Source of the DNA: Prochlorococcus sp. scB241_528O2 | GTDB taxonomy: Bacteria > Cyanobacteriota > Cyanobacteriia > PCC-6307 > Cyanobiaceae | DNA: 64,000 bases | Reading direction: 5' to 3' | Assembly: GCA_000634115.1 (NCBI GenBank) | Contig: JFLJ01000060.1 | Location: 1 to 64,000, forward strand | Part shown: piece by piece, positions 10,619 through 21,337 of the stretch | Layout: each line of letters starts with the position of its first letter | Numbering within the stretch: position 1 is the stretch's first letter | The notes under the pieces: model-generated | The model's input: only the letters and a program-made list of their open reading frames with translations | Database searches by the model: none | What the model was told of the DNA's origin: nothing | Made by a program: the position numbers and the translations under genes

Positions 10619-11724
10619 TTGATAAAATCTAATTCTTTGTAAATATTCCAGAAAAACCTCATTTGTTCTTTGTTACCAATACTAACCCTTATAGAATTTC
10701 CAATATCTTGTTTGTTTTCCATACTTCTAATTAAAATACCTTTTTCTCTCATCTGCTGTATTAAGGTATTAGGTTTTTTGTTGGGCCAAATTAAGAAATA
10801 ATTACCTCCACTGAAGTGAGTTCTGATTCTTGTTGATTTAAATTTTTTAAAAATCCATTCCTTTGCTTTTTTTACTTCCAAAACATAATTATCTACATAT
10901 GATTTGTCATTAAGTGCGGCTAATGCTGCAGTTATAGCGAAGCTATTTACATCATATGGTCCTGTAACTTTATTAATATACTGAATTAAACTTTTATTCC
11001 CAAAAGTAAAACCTATTCTTAAACCAGCTAACCCAGCTGTTTTTGATAGAGATTGTATTATCACTATATTTTTAGTTTTTTCAAAATCTATCGATTTAAG
11101 AAGACTATCTCCATTAAATTTTTCATATAGTTCATCAACAACAATCAATGACTCTTTACTTATATTAGATAGGTTAATTATTTCTTGAGCGCTTAAAACA
11201 GTTCCTGTTGGATTGTTTGGATTACAAATAAATATTAAATTTGGATTATACTTTATAATTTTCTCCCTAAATTCTTCGATAGGGAATAGAAAATTTTCTC
11301 CTACGTAAGAACAAGTTATTTTTTTCATTCCTCGCATTTCTGCACATGGAGAATAGTAACCAAAAGTTGGATTTGTTGTTAGAAATATTTCATCTTTTTC
11401 TCCAAAGCAATTGAAAATAGCATTTATTGCAGCATCTGCACCATTGAAAATTCCTATTTCATCATTATCGAATTTTCTTGAATCAAGGTATTGATCACAT
11501 AAAAATTTTTTCAATAAATTATATTCTGGATAAATTGAAATCTCATCTAAGTTTATTGCTTGTAATGCCTCTAGAACTTTAGGACTGGGACCTAAAGTAT
11601 TTTCATTGAAGTCTAAGCGTAATAAATTTCTTCTATTTTCTAAAGGTGCAGAGTATGAATGCATGTTTATTATTTCTTCTCTTGGTTTCGGGAAAAGATT
11701 ATTTAATGGATCAAAATCATTCAT
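10615..11724 (-). CDS. Class I/II PLP aminotransferase, HisC-like
   Basis: A 369-residue fold-type I aminotransferase, most like histidinol-phosphate aminotransferase. The N-terminal LDFNENTLGPSPKVLEAL, the NPNNPTGTVLS substrate motif and the PLP lysine in QSLSKTAGLAGLRIGF are clear. Histidinol-phosphate aminotransferase activity is likely, but a second similar enzyme (25.5 kb) shows the family has more than one member here, so the substrate is not certain. Its start shares one base with the argS stop, which indicates cotranscription with argS. Confidence 0.82.
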   Translation of the reverse strand: MNDFDPLNNLFPKPREEIINMHSYSAPLENRRNLLRLDFNENTLGPSPKVLEALQAINLDEISIYPEYNLLKKFLCDQYLDSRKFDNDEIGIFNGADAAINAIFNCFGEKDEIFLTTNPTFGYYSPCAEMRGMKKITCSYVGENFLFPIEEFREKIIKYNPNLIFICNPNNPTGTVLSAQEIINLSNISKESLIVVDELYEKFNGDSLLKSIDFEKTKNIVIIQSLSKTAGLAGLRIGFTFGNKSLIQYINKVTGPYDVNSFAITAALAALNDKSYVDNYVLEVKKAKEWIFKKFKSTRIRTHFSGGNYFLIWPNKKPNTLIQQMREKGILIRSMENKQDIGNSIRVSIGNKEQMRFFWNIYKELDFIN

Positions 11725-13538
11725 TACATTCTTTCTAAAGTTTCAATTCCTAGAAGATCTAAGCTTAATTTTAGTGTTTTTGCAGTTAGATTACATAAAT
11801 TAAGTCTAGAAATTTTTTTATTTTTTTCTTCTTTGAGGATCGGAACTTGATCGTAGAACCTATTAAAAGTCTGACATAACTCAAAAAGATAATTGCAAAG
11901 TCGATTTGGCATTAAGTCTTTTTCAATAGAGATTATAACTTCATCAAACTTAAGTAATTTTTTGATAAGTTTCCACTCAGATTGGTGTTCATAATTTATA
12001 TATTTTGAATCTTGCGAGTTATCAACAAAATCGTTTTTTCTTTTAATTCCTGAAATTCTTACATATGTATATAACAAATAAGGAGCAGTATTTCCATTTA
12101 AGGCAAGCATTTTATCAAAACTAAATTGATAATTAGTAATCCTATTTTGACTTAAATCCGCATACTTAACAGCTCCTAATCCAATTATTCTTGAAGTATT
12201 TTCAATAAATTCTTCGGTCTCAACACGATTTTCGTTTTCTAATCTTTTTAATAAATCTTCTTTTGCTCTTCTAACTGCTTCTTTTAATAAGTCTTTAAGA
12301 CGTATTGTTGCACCTTCTCTTGTCTTTAGTTTTTTGCCATCAATTCCCTGAACTAACCCAAAGGGTACATGGTCTACTTGACAGTTATCTGGGATCCATT
12401 TTGCTTTTTTTGCAACTTGAAAAACTCCTGCAAAATGATTAGCTTGTCCATGATCAGTTACATAAATGATTCTTGACGCTGCGTCCCCATTAGGAGATTT
12501 ATTAAATCGATATCTTATAGCAGCAAGATCTGTAGTGGCATAATTAAAACCGCCATCTTTTTTTTGAATAATTAGTGGTAAAGGTTTGCCCTCTTTATTA
12601 GTCATGCCATCTAAAAATACACATTTTGCACCTTGATCTTCTATGAGTATTTTTTTAAAATTCAAATCCTCAATAACTGACTTTAAGAAAGGATTATAAA
12701 AAGATTCACCTCTTTCTTTTATTTTTATTTTTAAATTTTTATAGATTTCATCAAATTCCTTTCTAGATTCATCACATAATAATTTCCAGGCTTGAATCGA
12801 TTTACTTTCTCCACTTTGTAACTTTACTACTTCCTCTCTAGATCTTTTTTGGAATTCAGATTCATTATCAAATCTTTTTTTTGATGCTTTATAAAATTCA
12901 ACTAAATCGCTGATCTTGATCTTTCCTATTTCTTCTAAATTATTTGAATATAAATCTTTGAGCTGAGTAATAAGCATTCCAAATTGTGTTCCCCAATCAC
13001 CAACATGATTTAGTCTTAATACTTCATAACCTCTTAACTCGAAAATTCTGGATATTGAGTCTCCTATTATTGTTGATCTTAAATGCCCCACATGCATTTC
13101 TTTAGCAATATTAGGACTAGAAAAATCTACAATAACTTTATAAGATAAGCCACTATCTAAATCTTTTTTAATTAGAGGTAGTCCACCCCTTTGGCATTGA
13201 ATATTTGATTTGATTTGATTTATTAGAACTTCATCTTTTAATTTTATATTTATAAAACCAGGTCCTGCTATTTCTAGACTCTTGCATAATTTTGATATGC
13301 TTTTATTTTTATTTAATATTTTAATAAAATCATTAGAGATCTCTCTTGGTTTCTTTTTATATATTTTAGATAAACTTAGACAAACATTACATTGATAATC
13401 ACCAAATTCTTCTTTTGATGAATGTGTAATTAAATTTTTTCTAAGATTTTCGAATTCTCCTTCTTTATTATTATTTTCAAGACTATCTAAAAGAGATTGT
13501 TCAAAGTTTTTTGTTAATTCTTTAAAAATGATTAGCAT
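11724..13538 (-). CDS. argS: Arginyl-tRNA synthetase
   Basis: Class Ia synthetase that charges tRNA-Arg. The HIGH-like motif is in [20 protein letters not shown] near residue 140 (HVGH). The conserved [14 protein letters not shown] and [10 protein letters not shown] blocks follow, then a C-terminal DALR anticodon-binding domain ending [10 protein letters not shown]. The canonical KMSK is replaced ([12 protein letters not shown]), as in many ArgS. Length 604 is usual. It lies 27 bases downstream of nadC. Confidence 0.97.
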   Translation of the reverse strand: MLIIFKELTKNFEQSLLDSLENNNKEGEFENLRKNLITHSSKEEFGDYQCNVCLSLSKIYKKKPREISNDFIKILNKNKSISKLCKSLEIAGPGFINIKLKDEVLINQIKSNIQCQRGGLPLIKKDLDSGLSYKVIVDFSSPNIAKEMHVGHLRSTIIGDSISRIFELRGYEVLRLNHVGDWGTQFGMLITQLKDLYSNNLEEIGKIKISDLVEFYKASKKRFDNESEFQKRSREEVVKLQSGESKSIQAWKLLCDESRKEFDEIYKNLKIKIKERGESFYNPFLKSVIEDLNFKKILIEDQGAKCVFLDGMTNKEGKPLPLIIQKKDGGFNYATTDLAAIRYRFNKSPNGDAASRIIYVTDHGQANHFAGVFQVAKKAKWIPDNCQVDHVPFGLVQGIDGKKLKTREGATIRLKDLLKEAVRRAKEDLLKRLENENRVETEEFIENTSRIIGLGAVKYADLSQNRITNYQFSFDKMLALNGNTAPYLLYTYVRISGIKRKNDFVDNSQDSKYINYEHQSEWKLIKKLLKFDEVIISIEKDLMPNRLCNYLFELCQTFNRFYDQVPILKEEKNKKISRLNLCNLTAKTLKLSLDLLGIETLERM

Positions 13539-13565
13539 TAATTATTCAATTATTTATCTATATAA

Positions 13566-14432
13566 TTAATCAATATAACGCATACTTAAATCAATCCAAT
13601 TACTTTTTGTAATTGAAGAACTTGTTGAAATTAAATCAATACCTTTTATTAGATATTTACTAATTTCTTTGGGGTTAATTCCAGAAACTTCTATTATCAA
13701 ATTTTTATTGACTTCTTTTTTTAAGCTATTAATAGATAAATCTCTTAATTCTTGAACGCTTTTTTTGATTGTTTCAGGGCTAAGTTCATCTAATAAGACA
13801 CTATCTGCTCCTGCTAATACTGCTTCTTTTGCCTGTTCGATATTCTCAGCTTCAATTATGATATGAGTTGTAAAAGGGGAATTTAGTCGAATTTTTTTTA
13901 CTGCATTTTTAAGATTATCTGTCCATGCTATATGATTTTCTTTTATCATAGCTGCATCGTATAGTCCCATCCTATGATTCACTCCGCCTCCGCATTTGAA
14001 TGCATATTTTTCAAATATTCTTAAGCCAGGAGTAGTTTTTCTAGTATCTGCTAATTTAATATTTGTGCCTTCTAACTTATTTACAAGATTCTTTGTATGT
14101 GTGGATATTCCAGATAAATGCATTGCTAAATTTAGGCTGACCCTTTCACTAGCAAGCAAACTTTTTGAAGGTCCATATATTTCCAAGAGTTTTTGACCTT
14201 TAACAAATTTATCTCCATCAGAGATATTAAATTTTGAACTAATTTTTAAATCAATTTTTTTAAAGATTTCTTTTATAATTTCAACCCCACAAAATATACC
14301 CTCTTCTTTTGCAATCCAATACGCATTACCATTTTCTTCTGTAATAGATGAACTTGTTAGATCTCCTCTTCCTATATCCTCATCGATCCAATTATCAATG
14401 ACCTTACTTATTATTGGGTTATTTAAATTCAC
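13566..14432 (-). CDS. nadC: Nicotinate-nucleotide pyrophosphorylase (carboxylating)
   Basis: Quinolinate phosphoribosyltransferase of de novo NAD synthesis: quinolinate plus PRPP gives nicotinate mononucleotide. Diagnostic stretches are EDIGRGDLTSS near residue 18, ADTRKTTPGLRIFEKYA near 128, KCGGGVNHRMGLYDAAMIKENH and VLAGADSVLLDEL. Length is 288 residues, normal. It is transcribed leftward toward argS; an 81-base gap separates it from mnmE. Confidence 0.96.
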   Translation of the reverse strand: MNLNNPIISKVIDNWIDEDIGRGDLTSSSITEENGNAYWIAKEEGIFCGVEIIKEIFKKIDLKISSKFNISDGDKFVKGQKLLEIYGPSKSLLASERVSLNLAMHLSGISTHTKNLVNKLEGTNIKLADTRKTTPGLRIFEKYAFKCGGGVNHRMGLYDAAMIKENHIAWTDNLKNAVKKIRLNSPFTTHIIIEAENIEQAKEAVLAGADSVLLDELSPETIKKSVQELRDLSINSLKKEVNKNLIIEVSGINPKEISKYLIKGIDLISTSSSITKSNWIDLSMRYID

Positions 14433-14513
14433 TAAACTAAAAATAATTAATTAATAAAAATTAAACTCAAGTTAGAGAGTCAACTATATATCACTATATA
14501 ATTTAACTCAAAT

Positions 14514-15893
14514 TTATTTACCAATACAAAACTTAGAAAAAATATTATCTAGAAGTTCCTCTGTTAATTCTTGACCGGTTATTTTAGATAAGTTTTGAAT
14601 TCCATCTCGTAATTCTATCGATAACAAATCAAATGGTAATCTATTTTTAATTATTTGATCAGTATCATTTAAATTAGACAGGCAAGCAGACAAATTAGTT
14701 AGATGTCTTTCATTTAAAAATATATTGATATTTTCTACTTGTTTTAATCCGCATTTTTTTATGATTGTGTCGATTAATAATCTCTCACCAACACTATTTT
14801 TAATGCTCATAAGAATTGTGTTTTTTAACTCATTTGAAATATTTTTAGAATCAATTAAATCTTTTTTATTTCCCAAAATAGTAATTAATTTTTCTTTAGG
14901 TATTGCTTTTATTATTTTTTCGTCTTCTTCGTTAAATCCTTCTTCAAGACTATAAATATAAATTATAAAATCTGACTCTTTAATTTTCCTAAAACTTTTT
15001 TGAATTCCAATACTTTCAATTTGTTCATGAGTTTCTCTTATGCCAGCAGTATCAATTATTTTCATTGGAATTTCATTAATAGTTAAATTCACTTCAATAA
15101 CATCTCTCGTTGTTCCAGGAATATTAGTGACGATTGCCTTCTCTTTTTTTGCAAGCAAATTTAATAAAGAGCTTTTACCAACATTTGTTTTGCCTATAAG
15201 CGCAATTGATATTCCATTATGAATATATGAATTTCTTTTTCCATTTTCTATTAGTAATTCTATTTTTTCTTTTACTTTTTTAATGTTTTTTAGAGATTTG
15301 TTGTAATCAAAATCTGTGAAGTCTTCTTCAAAATCAACTCTCGCTTCTATCTCGCAAAGTTCATTTATAAGGTCATTTTTTATATCATCAATTTTTTTCT
15401 TTATTTCTCCTTGAACCCCGCTAAAAGCTAACTCTGCTGATCTGATATTACTTGCGTTAATTAATTGATTAATTGACTCTGCTTGCGTAAGGTCTATTTT
15501 CCCATTAAGAAATGCTCTTTGACTAAATTCTCCGGGATTTGCAAGTCTTACTCTTGGATTACTAGATAATAATATTTTTAGAACTTTATTTACTAAGATA
15601 ATACCTCCATGGCAATGCAGTTCAACAACATCCTCTCCAGTGAAGCTATTAGGTGATTTCATCACTAAAATTAAAACCTCATCTATAAATTTATTTTGTT
15701 TATTTTCCTGAATAAAACCGTGAAAAATTCTATGTGATTCCCATGCATATTTAGATTTAGTTTTAACAATCCTTTTGCAAGAATTTATTGAGTCTTTCCC
15801 TGATACTTTTATTATCGCAACTCCTCCTTTCCCTATACTTATAGCTGAAGCAATTGCGGCTATAGTATCTTCTGTAGTAACTATTGAATCCAT
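14514..15893 (-). CDS. mnmE: tRNA modification GTPase MnmE
   Basis: Works with MnmG to make 5-carboxymethylaminomethyluridine at the wobble position of certain tRNAs. An N-terminal tetrahydrofolate-binding domain starts DTIAAIASA. The GTPase domain has [20 protein letters not shown] and GNKKDL. The C-terminus ends FCIGK, the conserved C(I/L)GK motif whose Cys is needed for modification. Length 459 is standard. It diverges from the DUF2062 gene over about 66 bases. Confidence 0.96.
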   Translation of the reverse strand: MDSIVTTEDTIAAIASAISIGKGGVAIIKVSGKDSINSCKRIVKTKSKYAWESHRIFHGFIQENKQNKFIDEVLILVMKSPNSFTGEDVVELHCHGGIILVNKVLKILLSSNPRVRLANPGEFSQRAFLNGKIDLTQAESINQLINASNIRSAELAFSGVQGEIKKKIDDIKNDLINELCEIEARVDFEEDFTDFDYNKSLKNIKKVKEKIELLIENGKRNSYIHNGISIALIGKTNVGKSSLLNLLAKKEKAIVTNIPGTTRDVIEVNLTINEIPMKIIDTAGIRETHEQIESIGIQKSFRKIKESDFIIYIYSLEEGFNEEDEKIIKAIPKEKLITILGNKKDLIDSKNISNELKNTILMSIKNSVGERLLIDTIIKKCGLKQVENINIFLNERHLTNLSACLSNLNDTDQIIKNRLPFDLLSIELRDGIQNLSKITGQELTEELLDNIFSKFCIGK

Positions 15894-15959
15894 CTCTCGC
15901 TTTGTTATAGATAATTAAGTAAGATTATCAAGAATTTAATTTTGAACTTTTCTTTCTGA

Positions 15960-16403
15960 ATGAGATCTAAAAGAGATATGACCTATAAGAAAATTCTATC
16001 ATTATTTAGGAATCAGAATGGAAGCCCTTTCTTTAATGCTAAAGGTTTAGCCATAGGGGTATTTAGTGGCTGCTTTCCTTTTTTTGGGTTTCAGACTTTA
16101 ATAGGGGTATTTTTCGCAAAACTAATTAAGGGAAATATTGTTTTAGCTGTAATTGGTACTTGGATAAGCAACCCCTTTACTTATATTCCCCTTTATTATT
16201 TTAACTATAAAGTCGGTTCGATTTTTTTAAATAATTCTCCTAATAACATTATTGAAAAAAATTTGGTTATTGATGACTTATGGAAACAAGGTAGTATTTT
16301 TTCACTAAGATTACTCTTGGGTTCATCTTGTGTTGGGTTTTTATTAGGTTTGATTGCAGGAAGTATTGTTTTTTTTATTTACAAGATAAAAAATAAAAGA
16401 TAG
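15960..16403 (+). CDS. DUF2062 membrane protein
   Basis: A 147-residue integral membrane protein of the DUF2062 family, function unknown. The conserved core runs from GVFSGCFPFFGFQTLIGVFFA (hydrophobic) to ISNPFTYIPLYYFNYKVG. A further transmembrane segment is near residues 115-142. ATG at 15960 is used; an ATG six codons on is possible. It converges with the Rel gene, whose stop is 18 bases away. Confidence 0.85.
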   Translation: MRSKRDMTYKKILSLFRNQNGSPFFNAKGLAIGVFSGCFPFFGFQTLIGVFFAKLIKGNIVLAVIGTWISNPFTYIPLYYFNYKVGSIFLNNSPNNIIEKNLVIDDLWKQGSIFSLRLLLGSSCVGFLLGLIAGSIVFFIYKIKNKR

Positions 16404-16421
16404 ATTTATCTGATTTTTAAA

Positions 16422-18731
16422 TTAACTTTGTCCAACTCTGGCAATATCTAAAACATCCGCCATTGATTTAATTTGGTCAATTGTTTTGTGAAGTTGATTA
16501 TAACTTTCTAGCCCTACGCAGAGATTGATAATAGCTGGTTTACCATAAGCAGTTTTAACATTGGCATCGCTAACGTTGATACCTTTATCAGATAGCCGCA
16601 TAAGAATATCTTTAAGCACTCCAACCCTATCAATTACTTCTATGCGCAGTTGAATTGGAAACTTATTATCGCGAGTTCTATTATCTTGATTCCATCCAAC
16701 AGGTAATCTTCTCTCTATTGGAATTGGTGTTACATTTTCGCAATCTACCCTATGAATGGTTATTCCATGATTACCAAGAGATACAGTGCCCACTATATCT
16801 TCGCCTGGGAGTGGGGAACAGCATTTACCAATTCTATAATCAAGACCTTCTATCCCAGAAATAGGTGATATAGTCGCTGCATCAGGTTTATTTGTGGATA
16901 AATTATTACTACTTTTAAGAGATTTTGCTATTTCAGAGTCAGACTCATTTTTTACATCTTCTGTCTGTAATTTTATTTCTTCTCTTAGTCTGTTTAATAC
17001 CTGATGTAAAGTTAAGCCACCAAAACCAAGTGATGCCAAAAGGTCTTCCGTAGTTTTTAAATTGCATCGATTTGCAACTTTTTTCATGGCATCACTAGAA
17101 AGTAATGTTTCAAAACCGTTTCGACCTACTTCTTTTTCGAGTAAATCTCTACCTCTTTTAATCGTTTCATCACGATGGCTTTTCTTATACCATTGGCGGA
17201 TTCTATTTTTAGCAGTTGGCGTAACTACAAAGTTCAGCCAATCCAAGCTTGGATTGGCATTATTATTTGTCAAAATTTCTATGAAGTCACCATTTTGAAG
17301 TGCTGTAGATAATGGAGAAAGCTTTTCATTAATTCTTATACCATTACAGTGATTTCCAACTTCAGAATGAATTCTGTAGGCGAAATCTATCGCTGTAGAT
17401 CCTTTTCTTAAACCAACAACATCTCCTTTTGGAGTGATTACAAATACTTCTTCATCAAATAAATCTTCTTTAATTGAAGCTAAATAATCATTATGATCCC
17501 TTTCATTACCTTCTTGTTGCCATTCGACTAACTGTCTTAGCCAATTAAATCTCTCGGCATTACTTTTCGCAGGAGAACCACCCTCTTTGTATTGCCAATG
17601 AGCTGCAATACCATATTCAGCAATTTGATGCATAGAAGTAGTTCTAATTTGAACTTCAATAGGTCTATGTCTTCCAATTACAGACGTGTGTAAAGACTGA
17701 TATCCATTAGGTTTTGGTAATCCTATATAGTCTTTAAATCTACCTGGAATTGGTTTGAAAGTATCATGAACAACTGCTAAAGCTCGGTAACAACTATCTG
17801 AATTGTCCACGATAATTCTTAGGGCAGCAACATCATAAATCTCGTGAAAATGCTTTTGTTGTCTTTCCATTTTGCTCCAGATACCATAAAGATGTTTTGG
17901 CCTTCCAGTTATTTCAAAGTTTTTCAAACCTGCTGAGACTAATTTTTCCTTGATAAGATTCAAAGTTACTTTTAATCTTTTTTCTCTATCACTTCTTTTA
18001 ACAGCGATTTGATCTTTAAGATCTTGATATTCTTTAGGCTCTAGGAATTTAAAAGCTAAATCTTCTAATTCCCATTTAAATCTGTTTATTCCTAGTCGAT
18101 TAGCTAAAGGTGCATAAATCTCTCTTGTTTCTCTCGCTATTCTTTGTTTTCTCTCATCATTTAGCCATTCAATTGTTCTCATGTTATGAAGTCGATCTGC
18201 AAGTTTTACTAAAACAACTCTGATATCGCTGGCCATAGCCAAAAACATTTTCCTAAGATTTTCAGCTTGTGCTTCAGTCCTGTTATTAAAGTGAATCCCT
18301 CCTAATTTTGTAACACCTTCTACAAGTATTTTTACTTCTAATCCAAAATTTGTTTCTATTTCGGATAAATCAATGCCTGTATCTTCAACAACATCATGTA
18401 AAAGTCCTGCAGCAATAACCGATGAACTAGCACCTATTTCTTTGAGGAGATTTGCAACAGCAACTGGGTGGATAATGTATGGCTCTCCACTCGCGCGGAA
18501 TTGTCCATCATGAGCTTTATAAGCAAGTTTAAAAGCCTTTACAATAAGGTTTTGATTATCATCATTTTCTTTATTTGATTTTTCATAATTATTAATATCT
18601 TTAATAAGCCAATCGGGAACTTTTATTTGATAATTCAAAGATTTACTTTCATATTTTTTATTTTCAGGCAAAATAGTTTTGGAAACTTCAATTTCGTTTT
18701 TTTCTTTTGAATTTGCAGCTGCCTCAGACAT
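16422..18731 (-). CDS. spoT: Bifunctional (p)ppGpp synthetase/hydrolase, Rel/SpoT family
   Basis: Makes and breaks the stringent-response alarmone (p)ppGpp. Domains in order: HD hydrolase (HDVVED near residue 112, LADRLHNMRT), synthetase (YDVAALRIIVD; RFKDY, the RxKD form found in bifunctional enzymes; PNGYQSLHT), TGS (FVITPKGDVVGLRKGSTAIDFAY), helical and zinc-finger region (GKCCSPLPGEDIVG), and a C-terminal ACT domain (VIDRVGVLKDILMRL). The length of 769 residues is normal. All hydrolase motifs are intact. It is divergent from the ABC protein over 55 bases. The symbol relA is equally used for this single cyanobacterial enzyme. Confidence 0.95.
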   Translation of the reverse strand: MSEAAANSKEKNEIEVSKTILPENKKYESKSLNYQIKVPDWLIKDINNYEKSNKENDDNQNLIVKAFKLAYKAHDGQFRASGEPYIIHPVAVANLLKEIGASSSVIAAGLLHDVVEDTGIDLSEIETNFGLEVKILVEGVTKLGGIHFNNRTEAQAENLRKMFLAMASDIRVVLVKLADRLHNMRTIEWLNDERKQRIARETREIYAPLANRLGINRFKWELEDLAFKFLEPKEYQDLKDQIAVKRSDREKRLKVTLNLIKEKLVSAGLKNFEITGRPKHLYGIWSKMERQQKHFHEIYDVAALRIIVDNSDSCYRALAVVHDTFKPIPGRFKDYIGLPKPNGYQSLHTSVIGRHRPIEVQIRTTSMHQIAEYGIAAHWQYKEGGSPAKSNAERFNWLRQLVEWQQEGNERDHNDYLASIKEDLFDEEVFVITPKGDVVGLRKGSTAIDFAYRIHSEVGNHCNGIRINEKLSPLSTALQNGDFIEILTNNNANPSLDWLNFVVTPTAKNRIRQWYKKSHRDETIKRGRDLLEKEVGRNGFETLLSSDAMKKVANRCNLKTTEDLLASLGFGGLTLHQVLNRLREEIKLQTEDVKNESDSEIAKSLKSSNNLSTNKPDAATISPISGIEGLDYRIGKCCSPLPGEDIVGTVSLGNHGITIHRVDCENVTPIPIERRLPVGWNQDNRTRDNKFPIQLRIEVIDRVGVLKDILMRLSDKGINVSDANVKTAYGKPAIINLCVGLESYNQLHKTIDQIKSMADVLDIARVGQS

Positions 18732-18786
18732 TTTATATTGCTTTAGATGTATTTTATTTATGTCTAGAAAAATTTGCTACAAAGTA

Positions 18787-20385
18787 ATGGAAATAAATAA
18801 AGAAAAAATTCTTGTAGTTAAAAATCTTACTGTTAGATATGGTTTAAAACAGCAACCTATTATCAAAAATTTTAATCTTGAAATAAATAGAGGGGATCAT
18901 TTGGCCATAATAGGACCCTCTGGATGTGGAAAGACTACTTTTGCAAAAACATTAGTAAATATATTGCCTAAAAATGCAACTTCTAAAGGGTATTTATCGA
19001 TTTCTAGTGTAGATCCTAGAAAAATAAATAACAAAGAAGCACAATTATTTAGAAGAAAAAACTTTGGGTTTATCTATCAAGATTCCATAAAAAAACTTAA
19101 TCCATTAATGAGAGTTGAGGATCATTTATATGAATTATTTAAAACTCATGATCAAACCAAATCATCTGTAATGATTAAAAAATTAGTAAAAGAAATTTTT
19201 CAAAAAGTAGGAATTGAAGAAAGCAGACTTGATTCTTTTCCACATCAATTTAGCGGTGGAATGAGACAGAGAGTTTCTATAGCAATGGCTCTTGCTTTAA
19301 AACCTAAATTATTAATAGCTGATGAACCTACAACAAGCTTAGATACAAAAACAAGTTTTGATATTATGAAAGAAATAATTCAGTTATGTAATGAATTTGA
19401 TACTACTTTAATTTTAATTAGTCACGATATTAACCTTGCAGCAAAGTGGTGTAAAAAAGTTGCAATAATTGAAAAAGGATCGATTGTTGAAAAAGGAAAT
19501 ATATTAGATATTTTTCAATCACCTAAATCAGATATCGGGATAAAGTTAGTAAATGCTTCAAAAATAGTTTTAGAACCAAATACTAAAAATAATGTTCGAG
19601 ATGAGGTCGTTCTAGAGGTCAATAACTTAAGACATTGGTATAAATTAAATTCTTCAATTTTTATAAATAAATGGAATAAGGCTTTAAATGAAGTTAGTTT
19701 CAAATTATATAAGAATGAGACTCTCGGAATAGTTGGTTCTTCAGGCAGCGGTAAAAGTACATTATGCAGGGCTTTAATTGGACTTCTCAAAGTAAGAGGA
19801 GGTGAAATAAAAATTTATGATAAAAATTATGCATCAAAAAAAAATAAATCTTATAAAAAAAACAATAATATGCAAATTATTTTTCAAGATCCTTTTTCAA
19901 GTTTAAATCCGAAAATGACAATTAAAAATCTTTTGGAAGATATATTTTTTATTCAAAAAATTTCAGATAAAAGAACAATTGAAAAGGAAATAAAATTAAT
20001 GTTTAGAAAGTTAAATCTTCCCTTAAATAATGATTTTTTTAATTCTTATCCTAGTCAATTATCGGGCGGTCAATTGCAAAGAATTTCATTAGCCAGAGCG
20101 CTATTGTTGAAACCAAAAATCTTAATTTGTGATGAGAGCGTAAATATGTTAGATGCTTCAGTAAAAATAGAAATTCTTGAATTACTAAGAGTATTACAAG
20201 AAAAAATGAATTTAACGATTATCTTTATAACGCATGATTTAGGTATTGCTAAAAGATTTTGTGATAGGTTGCTAGTTATGAATCACGGAAAGATAGTTGA
20301 TGAAGGAGAAAGTTCTACAATATTCACTAAAACTAAAAACAAGTACACAAAATCTCTTCTAAATTCTTCTTTAAATCTTATTTAA
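18787..20385 (+). CDS. ABC transporter ATPase with two fused ATP-binding domains
   Basis: A 532-residue cytoplasmic protein with two complete ABC cassettes like a DppD-DppF or YejF fusion. Domain 1 has GPSGCGKT (43-50), FSGGMRQRVS and LLIADEPTTSLD. Domain 2 has GSSGSGKST, LSGGQLQRIS and ILICDESVNMLD. Peptide-type cassettes usually energise a two-permease importer, but no permease or binding protein gene is in the window. The ATG at 18787 is preferred; a longer frame from 18679 would overlap the Rel gene start and add unlike residues. The last eight bases overlap the convergent rluD. Confidence 0.88.
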   Translation: MEINKEKILVVKNLTVRYGLKQQPIIKNFNLEINRGDHLAIIGPSGCGKTTFAKTLVNILPKNATSKGYLSISSVDPRKINNKEAQLFRRKNFGFIYQDSIKKLNPLMRVEDHLYELFKTHDQTKSSVMIKKLVKEIFQKVGIEESRLDSFPHQFSGGMRQRVSIAMALALKPKLLIADEPTTSLDTKTSFDIMKEIIQLCNEFDTTLILISHDINLAAKWCKKVAIIEKGSIVEKGNILDIFQSPKSDIGIKLVNASKIVLEPNTKNNVRDEVVLEVNNLRHWYKLNSSIFINKWNKALNEVSFKLYKNETLGIVGSSGSGKSTLCRALIGLLKVRGGEIKIYDKNYASKKNKSYKKNNNMQIIFQDPFSSLNPKMTIKNLLEDIFFIQKISDKRTIEKEIKLMFRKLNLPLNNDFFNSYPSQLSGGQLQRISLARALLLKPKILICDESVNMLDASVKIEILELLRVLQEKMNLTIIFITHDLGIAKRFCDRLLVMNHGKIVDEGESSTIFTKTKNKYTKSLLNSSLNLI

Positions 20386-21337
20386 CTTTAAGAACATTTA
20401 GTAATTTTTGAAAATCTAATGGTAATTCTGCTTCAAATATCATTTCTTTACCATTTATTGGATGTATAAGCCCAAGCTTAATAGCGTGTAACGCTTGGCC
20501 CTCTAATTTACATGGCAGTTTTTTACATCTTCCATATAACGGATCACCCACAATTGGATGATTAATGTGAGCGCAATGTACTCTTATTTGATGCGTTCGC
20601 CCTGTATCTAATTTGAAACTCATTACTGAGTAATTTCCCAATCTTTCTTTTAATTTCCAATAGGTACAGGCATACCTTCCTGAAGTTTCTTCAACTACTT
20701 TATATTTCAATCTATTTAGTCTATCTCTGCCAATGTGTCCCACTATTTGGCCTTCTTCAGAATTGGGTGCTCCATGAATTACTGCAATATATTCGCGTGA
20801 AGCTATTTTTTCTTTTATTTGTTTCTGAAGATTTACTAATGCTTCTTGGCTTTTTGCTACCACCATACATCCAGAGGTATCTTTATCTAATCTGTGAACA
20901 ATACCAGGTCTTAGTTTCCCATTAATTCCAGGTAGATCATTACAGTGATAAAGTAATCCATTGACTAAAGTTCCTGATTTGTGTCCTGGGGCTGGATGAA
21001 CAATTAGTCCTGATTGCTTATTGATTACTATGATATGCTCGTCTTCAAAAAGGATTTTTAAATCCATTTTTTCAGGTTTCAAATATATAAGAGGTTCTGG
21101 AGGGGGCATCCAGATTTGAACATTGTCGCCATTTTTCAATGGGGTCTTTGCTTTAGCAATCTTATAGTTTACAAGTACTAAACCTGAATTTATAAAATTT
21201 TGAATTCTTGCTCTACTTTGTTCTGGCCTTTTACTTACCAACCATCTGTCTAGTCTCATAGGTAGAGGTAGATCATAAGTGATTTCTATAAGTTCACCTT
21301 CTCCAATGCCGAAAGAATTTTTATTATTTAATTCCAT
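20378..21337 (-). CDS. rluD: RNA pseudouridine synthase, RluD family
   Basis: Converts uridines in 23S rRNA (helix 69 for RluD) to pseudouridine. An N-terminal S4-like segment (RLDRWLVSKRPEQSRARIQNFI) precedes the catalytic domain. The catalytic Asp is in RPGIVHRLDKDTSGCMVVAK (HRLDKDTSG), and TGRTHQIRVH and GDPLYG follow. Length 319 is normal. Its start overlaps the rbgA end by ten bases, so the two ribosome-related genes are probably cotranscribed. Confidence 0.93.
   Translation of the reverse strand: MELNNKNSFGIGEGELIEITYDLPLPMRLDRWLVSKRPEQSRARIQNFINSGLVLVNYKIAKAKTPLKNGDNVQIWMPPPEPLIYLKPEKMDLKILFEDEHIIVINKQSGLIVHPAPGHKSGTLVNGLLYHCNDLPGINGKLRPGIVHRLDKDTSGCMVVAKSQEALVNLQKQIKEKIASREYIAVIHGAPNSEEGQIVGHIGRDRLNRLKYKVVEETSGRYACTYWKLKERLGNYSVMSFKLDTGRTHQIRVHCAHINHPIVGDPLYGRCKKLPCKLEGQALHAIKLGLIHPINGKEMIFEAELPLDFQKLLNVLKVK

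Noticed and set aside
18679-18786. ABC protein start at 18679
   Set aside because: Would overlap the divergent Rel start and adds unlike residues; ATG 18787 fits the cassette start.
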